Positions 1 through 8,366 of a DNA stretch of 64,000 bases are shown here, in pieces. The stretch comes from RGIG3178 sp963674495 (GTDB lineage: Bacteria > Bacillota > Clostridia > Christensenellales > QAND01): the NCBI GenBank assembly GCA_963674495.2, contig CAXXLG010000002.1, positions 744,001 to 808,000 of the forward strand. Reading direction: 5' to 3'. The translations under genes and the position numbers were made by a program. The stretch's first letter is position 1, and each line of letters starts with the position of its first letter. Under the pieces are notes generated by a model. That model had not been told where the DNA came from, searched no databases, and saw only the letters and a program-made list of their open reading frames with translations.

Positions 1-2
1 AC

Positions 3-998
3 TCACCAGTTGTACGCGTCGGTAGCAGCACCATAGCCCGGGAAGATATCATCCAACCGCTTCATCATATTGTCATCCAATACCACATCCAGCGATCCGA
101 TCGCTGCGTGCAGCATTTCCACGTTGCGCGGTCCAGTGAGGAAGGATGAAACGATGGGGTGCTTTAATACCCAAGCAAGCGCGATCTGAGGCTGGGAGAT
201 GCCGACTTCTTTGCTGAACGCTTCGAATTTCTTCAATTGGGCAATTTGTGCTTCGTTTAGCTTGCGTCCTGCTGTACGTGGGCCTGGATCGGATAAGGCG
301 TGACCGGCCAGGTGGCCACCGCCCAGTGGGCTGTATGGAAGAAGGCCCATGCCCAGTTTTTCAAGGGCGGGAATGACCTCCAGTTCAGGGAAACGGCACA
401 CGAGGTTGAACCTGTGTTCATCCGCGATCAGACCCAAAAGGCCTCTCTTTTCCGCTTCGGCCTGGGCGGTGACAATGTCGTGCCCCGCAAAAGCGCTGGA
501 GGCGATGTAATCCACCTTACCCTGTTGCTGCGCGATGGTAAAGGCTGGCCACAGTTCCGCCCAGCTAACGCTGCGGTCCACACGATGCATCATGTAGATC
601 TCCACGTGATCGGTCTGTAGCCGGCGCAAAGAGGCGTCCAGATTGCGGCGGATCTTCCATGCCGAGAGACCACGTTGGTTGTTGGCGCCGTCCAACTCTC
701 CCTCGGGGGCGTTAAACTTGGTGATTAGAACAACTTTCTCGCGGCGGCCGCCGCGCTGGGCAAACCATTTGCCTACGATTTCCTCGGACAAGCCCCTGTA
801 GCCGGTGGTCACGCCCGTTGCTTTGTCTCTGCGTGCGCCATAGACGTTTGCACAATCAAAGAAGTTGACGCCGTTGTCGAGCGCCTCATCCATGATGCGG
901 AAACTTTCCTTTTCGTCGCAAAGCCCCCCAAACGCCATGGTACCCAGACAAACTCTGCTCACATACAAGCCCGTTTTTCCGATTTTGTTGTAGATCAT
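3..998 (-). CDS. Aldo/keto reductase
   Basis: NAD(P)H-dependent aldo/keto reductase of the cytoplasmic (alpha/beta)8 family, 331 residues, complete, with its TGA at the window edge. The catalytic set is visible: Asp and Tyr in FDCANVYGA, Lys in LITKF and His in YMMHRVD; the late GPRN segment is the usual cofactor-binding region. An upstream in-frame ATG at 1076 exists, but ATG 998 sits behind GGAGGG and begins at the normal family start (MIYNKIGKTGLYVSRVCLG). The substrate cannot be read from sequence; this subgroup acts on aldehydes or sugar-like carbonyls. Next gene upstream on the strand is the EIIA protein, 114 bp away. Confidence 0.9.
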   Translation of the reverse strand: MIYNKIGKTGLYVSRVCLGTMAFGGLCDEKESFRIMDEALDNGVNFFDCANVYGARRDKATGVTTGYRGLSEEIVGKWFAQRGGRREKVVLITKFNAPEGELDGANNQRGLSAWKIRRNLDASLRRLQTDHVEIYMMHRVDRSVSWAELWPAFTIAQQQGKVDYIASSAFAGHDIVTAQAEAEKRGLLGLIADEHRFNLVCRFPELEVIPALEKLGMGLLPYSPLGGGHLAGHALSDPGPRTAGRKLNEAQIAQLKKFEAFSKEVGISQPQIALAWVLKHPIVSSFLTGPRNVEMLHAAIGSLDVVLDDNMMKRLDDIFPGYGAATDAYNW

Positions 999-1112
999 GT
1001 CATCATCCCTCCATATCATTTTATATCGCTCCAAAGCCCGCCAACCGATCCTACGGTAATCTGGCTTTGAAAACAAAACTTTCCAAATCGCATGCCGTGC
1101 ATTTCCCGGGCA

Positions 1113-1550
1113 TTAAAATAGGTCATCCTCTTGTGTTGTGCTATCCGTGGCGGCAAACGCCTCTATCTCACGGTTGACATACTTGATCTCGTTTTTGGAG
1201 GCTTCGATCGTATCCATAATGAAGTTTTCCGTCACCTCATCGTCGAAACACAGTGCCATTTGCAGCACCAACGGCAGATTTATACCAGTTATCAGATGAA
1301 ACGGACGCTGTGGCAGATGGTGGATAAAGATCTGGTTGATGCTGCCCGCCAGAATATCCGTCAACACGATGAGCTCGTCGTCATCGCTTAGATTTTTAAA
1401 GAATTCATCAATGAAGGGTTTTGGGTCCGGTACGTCTGTAAAACAATTGATCACGGTTACGTTTTCGGTGTTGCCCACCAAAATGTCCAGAGATTCCTTG
1501 ATACCCCTCGCCATTCCGCCGTGTGTCGCAATAAAAAACTGTCTTGCCAT
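1113..1550 (-). CDS. PTS mannose-type EIIA domain protein (stand-alone)
   Basis: 145 residues. The N-terminus FFIATHGGMARGIKESLDILVG is a mannose/sorbose-family EIIA fold with the phosphorylatable His in ATHG, followed by the family pattern of beta strands and LTDILAGS. Start ATG 1550 has GGAGG five bases upstream. No IIB, IIC or IID gene is within reach, so it either serves a transporter elsewhere or is a regulatory phosphocarrier. In the complete PTS this domain takes phosphate from HPr and passes it to IIB. The acidic tail (TTQEDDLF) is not part of the domain. Family call is secure; the role here is inferred. Confidence 0.82.
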   Translation of the reverse strand: MARQFFIATHGGMARGIKESLDILVGNTENVTVINCFTDVPDPKPFIDEFFKNLSDDDELIVLTDILAGSINQIFIHHLPQRPFHLITGINLPLVLQMALCFDDEVTENFIMDTIEASKNEIKYVNREIEAFAATDSTTQEDDLF

Positions 1551-1990
1551 GTTGTTCCTCCGTCCAATATATTTATTATGCAATGTCCACCCTTTATTGG
1601 ATGACTATAAAGGAGCAGGACATTAAGACCGTTGCGCGTCTTTGACGCGAATCGATGAGTCCCTTGATCGGATGGAACCCATCTAAAATCCGGATTCGTC
1701 CAAGGACAGCATATATATTTACCGAAGTATAAGAATTTCTTAATGTTGTTCATGATTGTTTTTTATTCAAGTTGACCATAGATCGACCATATATTAGTTC
1801 GGTTATATCCGAAGTAAAAAAACCCATTAGACGACGAAAGTGCCATGCGGCCTTTGGCCACATCGACACTTAGATTTCTGTTTCCCAATAACACGTGCGC
1901 AGGAAATAAATAAACAATATTCAATTAACGATAGTTATCTTCCACCGCAATGATACTTCACGCGGAAAAATTTGTCAAACGGAATATGCG
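1551..1990. other. Intergenic region with an imperfect hairpin
   Basis: No convincing gene in these 440 bases. At 1838-1871 an imperfect stem (AAGTG/CACTT, ATG/CAT, GGCC/GGCC) lies downstream of the TetR gene on the minus strand, with a T-run about 20 bases further on. It may be a weak terminator for that gene. Confidence 0.35.
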
Positions 1991-2602
1991 TCAATCGCCC
2001 GCCGCACTCAGCCGCAAAGAAGGGATAAGATCCAAAAGGATTTCCAAAGCGTTGCGCACCGTAGCCTTTAGGATGAATTCGCCTTTTCCGGTACACCAGA
2101 GCACCAACGTGCCCCAAATGATCTTGATGCTCAATTCGTAGAGCTCTTCGGCGGGCAGCTCGCTCCGTATCTCGGTACGGGCTTGGGCTTTTCGTATCAA
2201 TGCGATATGAGCGTTTGCCGTTGAATCAAAGTACTCCTTAAATATTTCGTTGTGTCCATCCAGCGCATATTTGAGTATCTGTGCAATTGTATCGTATCCG
2301 GCCGATTCGGTATGGTCCAAAAAAAGATCCAGAATCATCCAAAGCCGCTGCCAGTAGGCTGCCATGGAAAACATGACCGCCATCCGGTTGTTCGTTTGAT
2401 CGATAACTTCCGCATAATAGGAGTCGAAAATGTTGTGCTTGGATTTGTAATGGTAATAAAATGCAGGTTTTGTGATGCCCACCGTAGAGCAGATATCCTC
2501 GATGGTAACGTTGTCAAATCCATTGGTTCTAAATAGGTCAATTGCAGCGATTCGTATCCTTGATTTGGTATTATTAATGGGTGTAGTATTATGTTTTGCC
2601 AA
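1991..2602 (-). CDS. TetR/AcrR-family transcriptional regulator
   Basis: 203 residues. The N-terminal helix-turn-helix is clear: RIRIAAIDLFRTNGFDNVTIEDIC followed by VGITKPAFYYHYKSK, the TetR recognition-helix signature. The C-terminal half is the variable ligand-binding, dimerisation domain. I chose TTG 2602 because GAGGAGGG lies six bases upstream; another TTG at 2641 is too near the predicted transcription start and has no ribosome site. It has its own promoter between the eno terminator and the gene. The target is unknown; it is not divergent from any neighbour, so autoregulation or a distant target is equally possible. Confidence 0.88.
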   Translation of the reverse strand: MAKHNTTPINNTKSRIRIAAIDLFRTNGFDNVTIEDICSTVGITKPAFYYHYKSKHNIFDSYYAEVIDQTNNRMAVMFSMAAYWQRLWMILDLFLDHTESAGYDTIAQILKYALDGHNEIFKEYFDSTANAHIALIRKAQARTEIRSELPAEELYELSIKIIWGTLVLWCTGKGEFILKATVRNALEILLDLIPSLRLSAAGD

Positions 2603-2659
2603 TAAAATCCCTCCTCGAACACAGGATGACAGCAAATTCAAAAGTGGACTCCCGATTTC

Positions 2660-2688
2660 ATTATAGCATTGGTAAGCTTTTACTACAA
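2660..2688 (-). promoter_or_regulatory. Promoter of the TetR gene
   Basis: On the minus strand, -35 TTGTAG (2683-2688), a 17-bp spacer and a perfect -10 TATAAT (2660-2665). Transcription would begin near 2652, giving a leader of about 50 bases to TTG 2602. Confidence 0.7.
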
Positions 2689-2731
2689 ATCCCTTAAGAT
2701 GGCTTCATCGATGAGAACGTGACGATTTGAT

Positions 2732-2761
2732 AAAAAAATCCCCATGCCATATGGCATGGGG
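2732..2761 (-). terminator. Intrinsic terminator of eno
   Basis: A perfect 22-base palindrome (CCCCATGCC around ATATGG) at 2740-2761, followed on the minus strand by seven T residues. It lies 17 bases after the eno stop codon. Confidence 0.92.
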
Positions 2762-2778
2762 ATGATAGGAAAAACGTT

Positions 2779-4056
2779 TTACACGGGAAATACATCGGCG
2801 CTATATTGCGCTGCATCGTCGAGTTCTTCTTCGATGCGCATCAATTGGTTGTATTTGGCGACCCGGTCGGTTCGAGACGGCGCTCCGGTCTTGATTTGGC
2901 CCGCGTTGACGGCTACCACAAAATCCGAGATGGTCGTATCCTCGGTCTCGCCTGAACGGTGACTGACCACCGTGCTAAAGCCCGCCCGATGCGCCATCTG
3001 AATGGCGTCCATCGTTTCTGTCAGCGTACCGATCTGATTCAGTTTGATCAGGATGCTGTTGGTAACGCCCATGTCAATGCCGCGTTTGAGGCGTTCAGTG
3101 TTGGTGACAAACAGGTCATCGCCAATGAGCTGGACCTTTTTGCCCAACCGCTCGGTGAGCATCTTCCAGCCGTCCCAATCCTCTTCCGCCAATACGTCCT
3201 CCAGTGAAATGATGGGGTATTTGTCCACCAGATCCGCCCAAAAGTCCACCATTTCTTGTTTGGTCTTGCTGAAGCCCGATTTCCAGAACAGATAACTACC
3301 GTCCTCCTGATACATTTCGGTGGCGGCGGCATCGATGGCGAGCATGAAATCCTTGCCGGGCTTATAGCCAGCTTTTTCGATGGCCTGAACCATCACCTGC
3401 AGCGCCTCTTCATCGGATTTCAGGTTGGGCGCAAAACCACCCTCGTCGCCTACGGCGGTGCTGTAACCTTGGGCGCTCAATACGTTCTTGAGGTTGTGGT
3501 ACACTTCGGCACACATGCGAACACACTCTTTAAAGCTGTCCGCCCCCACCGGCATAATCAAAAATTCCTGAATGTTCAGACTGCTATCGGCATGCTTGCC
3601 GCCATTGATGACATTCATCATGGGCACTGGCATCTGCTTCGCGTTGCAGCCCCCGATATACTTGTACAGAGGAACCTCGGCCTGCTGAGCGGCCGCCTTG
3701 GCCACGGCCAGCGAAACACCCAGGATTGCATTGGCGCCGAGCTTGGCCTTGTTGGGAGTGCCGTCCAGCGCGATCATAAATTTGTCGATGGAAACCTGAT
3801 CCAACGCGTTCATGCCGATAACGGCCTCGGAGATGACATCATTGACGTTGGCAACGGCTTTGCTGACGCCCTTGCCCAAATAGCGGCCCTTATCACCATC
3901 GCGCAACTCCACCGCTTCAAATGCTCCGGTTGATGCACCGGAGGGAACGGCAGCCCGACCCATCGCGCCACCTTCAAGATAAACTTCCACCTCCACGGTG
4001 GGATTGCCTCTGGAATCGAGAATCTCTCTCCCTACGACATCAATAATTGTAAACAA
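2779..4056 (-). CDS. eno: Enolase (phosphopyruvate hydratase)
   Basis: Interconverts 2-phosphoglycerate and phosphoenolpyruvate in glycolysis; cytoplasmic, Mg2+-dependent. 425 residues, full family length. Landmarks are the N-terminal DSRGNPTVEVEV, the loop GAS-TGAFEAVELRDGD, LGANAILGVS, the catalytic acid/base region VGDEGGFAPNL, metal ligands in AIDAAATE, SLEDVLAEEDW and LIGDDLFVTN, and the signature ILIKLNQIGTLTET with SHRSGETED. Start is TTG 4056 behind AAAGGAGGA. It is monocistronic, with its own promoter upstream and a strong terminator. The acidic C-terminal tail is ordinary. No oddities beyond the TTG start. Confidence 0.98.
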   Translation of the reverse strand: MFTIIDVVGREILDSRGNPTVEVEVYLEGGAMGRAAVPSGASTGAFEAVELRDGDKGRYLGKGVSKAVANVNDVISEAVIGMNALDQVSIDKFMIALDGTPNKAKLGANAILGVSLAVAKAAAQQAEVPLYKYIGGCNAKQMPVPMMNVINGGKHADSSLNIQEFLIMPVGADSFKECVRMCAEVYHNLKNVLSAQGYSTAVGDEGGFAPNLKSDEEALQVMVQAIEKAGYKPGKDFMLAIDAAATEMYQEDGSYLFWKSGFSKTKQEMVDFWADLVDKYPIISLEDVLAEEDWDGWKMLTERLGKKVQLIGDDLFVTNTERLKRGIDMGVTNSILIKLNQIGTLTETMDAIQMAHRAGFSTVVSHRSGETEDTTISDFVVAVNAGQIKTGAPSRTDRVAKYNQLMRIEEELDDAAQYSADVFPV

Positions 4057-4165
4057 GGAAAATTCCTCCTTTCAAGTATAAAGACTGTGCAATCCTCCTG
4101 CTCTTTTTTTGCGTGGTTCTTTGGCAAAACGGGGGGGTGCAAAACAGTCTATATTTCCAAAGGAC

Positions 4166-4194
4166 ATTTTACTACAATTGGTACATTTTCACAA
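4166..4194 (-). promoter_or_regulatory. Promoter of eno
   Basis: On the minus strand, -35 TTGTGA (4189-4194), 17-bp spacer, -10 TAAAAT (4166-4171). The transcript leader would be about 100 bases and includes a run of seven C residues on the message strand near 4135. Confidence 0.6.
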
Positions 4195-4322
4195 GAGAAA
4201 ACGAATGACTAGACCTACAAGCACAATCCACCCGAAGCATCCGGACACAATTTCATTCGCAATGCGGTAACGGGCTTTGGCAAATGAGCGTCTTCATTTC
4301 CGTCCAATTGTCTCGAGCTCGG

Positions 4323-4520
4323 TTAGTTCTCGTCGGCGGGCCCTTTGCGTGTCAGGTCGACGGGGATGTTGTATAGATCGGAATAGATAGACGCTTCCGC
4401 CTCGTCCTCCGGTGGCGTCGAGATCAGACCGGTGCAATCGGTGGCGGAAACCACCTCCACCATATCATCGTCATATCCGGGTGCATAGTCCTGTGCTTTT
4501 CCGTAACGCTGGGCTACCAT
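4323..4520 (-). CDS. Small conserved-looking acidic protein, unknown function
   Basis: 65 residues, acidic (many Asp and Glu), no membrane segment or signal peptide. It starts MVAQRYGKAQDYAPGYDDDM and contains a single Cys in TDCTGLIS. The start has a good ribosome site (AAAGGAG, eight bases upstream). I do not recognise the family. It is preceded by a terminator for the DUF6132 gene and followed by 260 bases before eno, so it is likely a separate transcript. The strong ribosome site and clean frame argue for a real gene; function is open. Confidence 0.6.
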   Translation of the reverse strand: MVAQRYGKAQDYAPGYDDDMVEVVSATDCTGLISTPPEDEAEASIYSDLYNIPVDLTRKGPADEN

Positions 4521-4596
4521 TGTATCCGCTCCTTTCGCGTGTAGTGTGGCCCGTCGACGATTGCCTCATGCAAGAAACATCAAATTAACGGATGCA

Positions 4597-4622
4597 ACAA
4601 AAGACCGCCTCATCAAGGCGGT
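4597..4622 (-). terminator. Intrinsic terminator after the DUF6132 gene
   Basis: Stem ACCGCCT/AGGCGGT with a five-base loop (4604-4622), followed on the minus strand by CTTTTGTTG. It separates the DUF6132 gene from the small acidic protein gene. Confidence 0.7.
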
Positions 4623-4808
4623 TCGGTACAGAGGTCCGTTCATTGTTCACGTTCCTGCGCAAGTATGCATCAACGAATCAATATGCAAACCTTGGTAACC
4701 TGTTAAAAAATGGGAGGGCATTTGTTTAACAGGCATCGAGCGCAGATTCGCTGATTAATGTGTTCCTGTACATGTTTTTGCACAGGGCTGTATGCGAACA
4801 TTCCCCGG

Positions 4809-4967
4809 TTAAAACGCGCCTGCAACCAGCGCGCCAAGCACGCTGCCGTACAGCACGGATGACACCGGATGGGAGGTTATGGGGCAGGTGCCTGTCGAGC
4901 ATCCCACAAACCGGTAGTACAGAAAACCGGCGACGGCACCGAGGGCGATGCCAATGACGTATTTCAT
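4809..4967 (-). CDS. DUF6132-family small membrane protein
   Basis: 52 residues, easily missed because of its size. It begins MKYVIGIALGAVAGFLYYRF, a glycine-rich membrane helix, then VGCSTGTCPITSHPV, then a second helix VLYGSVLGALVAGAF. The GCSTGTCPIT segment with two Cys between two helices is the hallmark of the DUF6132 family as I know it. The ribosome site is weak (GGAAAG and GTGGTG upstream). A terminator follows downstream. The family often sits near redox or rhodanese genes, and here a flavodiiron operon lies divergently 130 bp away. Function is unknown. Confidence 0.8.
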   Translation of the reverse strand: MKYVIGIALGAVAGFLYYRFVGCSTGTCPITSHPVSSVLYGSVLGALVAGAF

Positions 4968-5097
4968 GGCTGTTCACCACGCTTTCCAAGCAATTCTATA
5001 TCCATTGTAGCGGATCATAGGAGGACGCTCCGTGACGACGTCACATAGCGGGGCATCCGTTCTTGCCGGTAATCGAGCGTACTGAAGGTGGCGGGGC

Positions 5098-5127
5098 TTG
5101 TGTATGCAAGGATGATTGGGATACAAT
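5098..5127 (+). promoter_or_regulatory. Promoter of the flavodiiron operon
   Basis: -35 TTGTGT (5098-5103), 18-bp spacer, -10 TACAAT (5122-5127). Transcription would begin about 30 bases before ATG 5163. Confidence 0.6.
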
Positions 5128-5162
5128 ACATATGAAAAGAATTTTGTACGGGAGGTTAACAT

Positions 5163-6377
5163 ATGCACAGCGTACAGGAGATATTACCCGGCGTCTATTG
5201 GGTAGGCGGCAACGACAGGCGGTTGGAACGATTTGAAAACATGTTCCCTTTGCCAAACGGTGTCGCATACAATGCATATCTGATCATGGATGAGAAGACG
5301 GTGCTTCTGGATACCGTGGATGCTGCCATCGGCCCATTGTTTTTGGAAAACGTTGCTCACGTATTGGGCGATTGTCCACTGGATTATCTTGTTGTCAACC
5401 ACATGGAGCCCGATCATTGCGCCAACATCGAGGAAATTGTACGCCGCTACCCCGATGTCAAGGTGGTGGGCAATAAAAAAACATTTCAGCTTTTTGAGCA
5501 GTATTATATGCTCGACATTGCGCAAAATCGCGTTGAGGTATGCGAAGGACAACAGATCGTGATAGGCGAACACACGCTGCAATTTTTTATGACGCCGATG
5601 GTGCATTGGCCGGAAGCCATGATGACCTACGAAGTGAAAAATGGCATTCTGTTTGCTGCCGACGCTTTCGGGTCGTTCGGCGCGCAGGCGGGCAACTTGT
5701 TTGCGGATGAAGTGGATTATGAGATTGCGTTTTTGGACGAGGCAAGGCGTTACTACGCCAATATCGTTGGCCGCTACGGCACACAGGTGCAGTCGGCATT
5801 AAAAAAGCTGTCAGCCGTTCCCGTCCGCATGATCTGTCCGCTACACGGATTGATTTGGCGCAAGGATTTGGATTATATCCTTGAAAAATATGATAAATGG
5901 AGCCGCTATGAGCCGGAGAAAAAGGGCGTAGTACTGATCTATGCATCGATGTACCATAACACGGAAAACGCGATGAATGTGCTGGCCAACAAGCTGGCGC
6001 AGCGAGGCGTCCGTGACATGCGCATGTTCGATGTGTCAAAAACGCATCCGTCGTACATCATCGCGGAGGCATGGAAGTACAGCCATCTTGTCATAGGGTC
6101 ACCAACGTACAATATGAACCTGTATTTCATGATGGAATCACTGCTCCACGAGATGGCCGTATTGGGTCTGAAAGATCGAAAGGTGGCGCTAATCGGCAAT
6201 CATAGTTGGGCCAGCGCTGCGCTCAAACGGATGCAGAGCATCCTTGACGGAATGAAAAACATGGAGACCCTCGGTGTACCGATGGACATCCGTTCATCGC
6301 TCAAGCTTGATCGGGAGTCGGAAATGGATGTGTTGGCCGATGCCATCGTGGCTTCGATTACAAGTGGCGGGCAATAG
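5163..6377 (+). CDS. fprA: FprA-type flavodiiron protein
   Basis: Cytoplasmic A-type flavoprotein that reduces O2 (to water) and/or NO, protecting anaerobes. 404 residues in two domains. Residues 1-250 are the metallo-beta-lactamase-like diiron domain with HMEPDH (residues 80-85), a further His in MVHWPE, Asp in AADAFGSFG and His in PLHGLIW. Residues 255-400 are a flavodoxin-like FMN domain (VLIYASMYHNTENAMNVLA, then GSPTYNMNL). Start ATG 5163 follows GGGAGG. It is followed at 41 bp by a flavodoxin gene, a plausible electron donor. No rubredoxin domain is fused. O2 versus NO preference cannot be read from the sequence. Confidence 0.94.
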   Translation: MHSVQEILPGVYWVGGNDRRLERFENMFPLPNGVAYNAYLIMDEKTVLLDTVDAAIGPLFLENVAHVLGDCPLDYLVVNHMEPDHCANIEEIVRRYPDVKVVGNKKTFQLFEQYYMLDIAQNRVEVCEGQQIVIGEHTLQFFMTPMVHWPEAMMTYEVKNGILFAADAFGSFGAQAGNLFADEVDYEIAFLDEARRYYANIVGRYGTQVQSALKKLSAVPVRMICPLHGLIWRKDLDYILEKYDKWSRYEPEKKGVVLIYASMYHNTENAMNVLANKLAQRGVRDMRMFDVSKTHPSYIIAEAWKYSHLVIGSPTYNMNLYFMMESLLHEMAVLGLKDRKVALIGNHSWASAALKRMQSILDGMKNMETLGVPMDIRSSLKLDRESEMDVLADAIVASITSGGQ

Positions 6378-6418
6378 ATAATCATACCGCTATAAACTGA
6401 TAAAGGGTGGACGATGCA

Positions 6419-6901
6419 ATGAAAACCGTCGTGATATACTATTCACTAGGTGGCAACACGCACTGCATCGCAAAGGCCGTTGCCGATGCGCTCAAATGTG
6501 ATCTGTATGCTCTAACGACAAAGCGTGCCTATCCGCGCGCAAGGTGGCTCCAGATGGTTGTTTGCGGCGCCAGCGTTTCTTTCAAACTGACGCCGAAACT
6601 CAAAGGTGCTCCCATCGATGTATCGGCCTATGATAACGTTATCCTTGGCGCACCGGTTTGGGCGGGCACCATTGCTGCGCCCATGGCCACGTTTTTAAAA
6701 ACATACAGCCTGACAAACAAAAACGTCGCGCTGTTCGCATGCCATGCGGGCGGTGGCTCGGACAAGTTCAACAAGCGGATCAAAGAAAGGCTGGCCGGCA
6801 GCCGTATTGTAGGCCAAAGTGATTATAAGGAACCGTTGAAAAACGAAATGGAACAGCAGATACAACAAGCAAAAAAGTGGGCAATAGATCTTCCGCTTTG
6901 A
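6419..6901 (+). CDS. Flavodoxin
   Basis: 160-residue flavodoxin-like electron carrier. The N-terminal FMN phosphate loop is VIYYSLGGNTHCIAKAVAD, and the strand VILGAPVWAGTIAAPMATFL supplies the isoalloxazine loop. ATG 6419 is chosen over GTG 6407 because it begins at the family start with GGGTGG eight bases upstream. The position behind the flavodiiron gene suggests it feeds electrons to it, or that both answer to the same stress. The segment ARWLQMVVCGASVSFKLTPKLKG is typical of the long flavodoxin-like group rather than classic ferredoxin-replacing flavodoxins. Confidence 0.87.
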   Translation: MKTVVIYYSLGGNTHCIAKAVADALKCDLYALTTKRAYPRARWLQMVVCGASVSFKLTPKLKGAPIDVSAYDNVILGAPVWAGTIAAPMATFLKTYSLTNKNVALFACHAGGGSDKFNKRIKERLAGSRIVGQSDYKEPLKNEMEQQIQQAKKWAIDLPL

Positions 6902-6944
6902 ACGGGACATTTTCGCAGGGGGTTACAATTTACAACAAAGGACA

Positions 6945-8366
6945 TTATTGCTCTCTGGCGCTATGACGCCTTTTTTGAAAAAAGGCTTGTATGGACTTGT
7001 TGAAAAACAGAAGGAATGCCGGAACGACGAGCAGCAGCAGCCGACCGAAGATGGAATTGGCAAACAGGATCATTGCACCCAACCATCGGTTCGTATAGGA
7101 GAATATGCCATAGATATTGGATCGTTCAACGGTTTTTATCATGGCATCCTGCTGCGCCATGGCGGGATAATAGTCAATATCAACCTCAAATACATCGCCA
7201 TCATTTTTGATAACGCGCTCAACGTATACCGTGCTCTGGTCGGTAAACAGCACGATGTCACCGACGTCTACCGTTTGCTGGACGTCTATTTTGTCGAAAA
7301 AAGCGAGGTCGTTTTCCATAATGGTGGGCTCCATGGTATCGGATTGGAAAATATACGGGACTTTTCCGCCGATAACCGCTTCCTTGCCAGGCTGTGCTGT
7401 GGACATTAGAATAATAAAAACGTTGAACGCCAGCGAAACAAAGATCAAAAGGATCAACGCACCGGTGGTTACGGCGCTGAATATTTTACTGCGCCGCGCG
7501 GCGATATCGCCGGTATCCAGAGAGACGGGTTTGCGTTTTTTGCCGATAAACTTCACAACCTTAGCATCCTCGGGCAGCGTATAGCCATAGGTGTCGTAAG
7601 GCAGACTGTAGCACTGCGCAAGGGTCTTGGCCCGTATGATACAGATGACAAAGCAAATCAATACGATTAAAACAACAACGGGAAGATAGAGGCTCTGATG
7701 GAAATCAAACAAAACGAGGAAGTTCTGCATAGCCACACGGTTGGTTATAACGGTGTGATATCCCAAAAGGACTTTGAGCACAGACTGCGCAACCGCGGCC
7801 CCAACCAGAAGATACCGGCCCAAGGAGGTGCTTTTCACCAGCAGTGAAACGGCTAAAAAAGCCATGCTGATGACCATAAGATCGACAAGTCCCGTCAAGT
7901 ACAGCGAGGGTAGGTAACCGAAGATGAAGGTGAATTTCAAAAACACCGTCAACAATACCGTGAAAACAAAGCCGGCCGTGTAGACATAGAACAGCGAAAG
8001 AATCAGCGCGAGCAGCTTGGAAAAGATCATGGGAAAGGGCCGATAACCCATCTTGATGAGCATGTACCACCGATTTTTTCGTATTTCCGCAAAGGACATG
8101 GCATCATAATTCACGATAAAATAAAAAACAAAGCCGGAGAATGCCATGGAAATGTACAAGTACAGCGTGGAGAAATAGCTGTTTTGCATGATGTGCGGTA
8201 TAATGTCCGTTAAGACGCTTTCGGCAAGTGTCTGCAAAAGAAAATAAACGGCAAAGGAGAACAATCCCAGAAACAACGCGTAGGCAATTTTTTTCAGGTT
8301 GCCCAAATGGGATTCCACATAGGTCTGCTGCAATTCTTTTTTAAAGTAGCTTTTAATGTACAGCAT
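6945..8366 (-). CDS. ABC-2-like permease fused to an inactive S26 (signal-peptidase-like) domain
   Basis: 473 residues. Residues 25-245 hold about six hydrophobic helices in an ABC-2 permease-like layout, after an N-terminal amphipathic segment. After a soluble linker (250-295), a helix at 296-322 leads into an extracytoplasmic S26 fold: GGKVPYIFQSDTMEPTI, then GDIVLF, then a final helix 428-456. In S26 enzymes the motif is SGSM with catalytic Ser before Met; here it is SDTM, so Thr344 replaces Ser, and the base position normally HR is ER (Glu383). Peptidase activity is therefore doubtful. ATG 8366 overlaps the upstream ATPase-like gene by 14 bp, implying coupled translation and a complex. 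Confidence 0.75.
   Translation of the reverse strand: MLYIKSYFKKELQQTYVESHLGNLKKIAYALFLGLFSFAVYFLLQTLAESVLTDIIPHIMQNSYFSTLYLYISMAFSGFVFYFIVNYDAMSFAEIRKNRWYMLIKMGYRPFPMIFSKLLALILSLFYVYTAGFVFTVLLTVFLKFTFIFGYLPSLYLTGLVDLMVISMAFLAVSLLVKSTSLGRYLLVGAAVAQSVLKVLLGYHTVITNRVAMQNFLVLFDFHQSLYLPVVVLIVLICFVICIIRAKTLAQCYSLPYDTYGYTLPEDAKVVKFIGKKRKPVSLDTGDIAARRSKIFSAVTTGALILLIFVSLAFNVFIILMSTAQPGKEAVIGGKVPYIFQSDTMEPTIMENDLAFFDKIDVQQTVDVGDIVLFTDQSTVYVERVIKNDGDVFEVDIDYYPAMAQQDAMIKTVERSNIYGIFSYTNRWLGAMILFANSIFGRLLLLVVPAFLLFFNKSIQAFFQKRRHSAREQ

Noticed and set aside
1336..1753. Frames on both strands overlapping and upstream of the EIIA gene
   Set aside because: They are shadows of the EIIA frame or run through its promoter region and show no protein family pattern.
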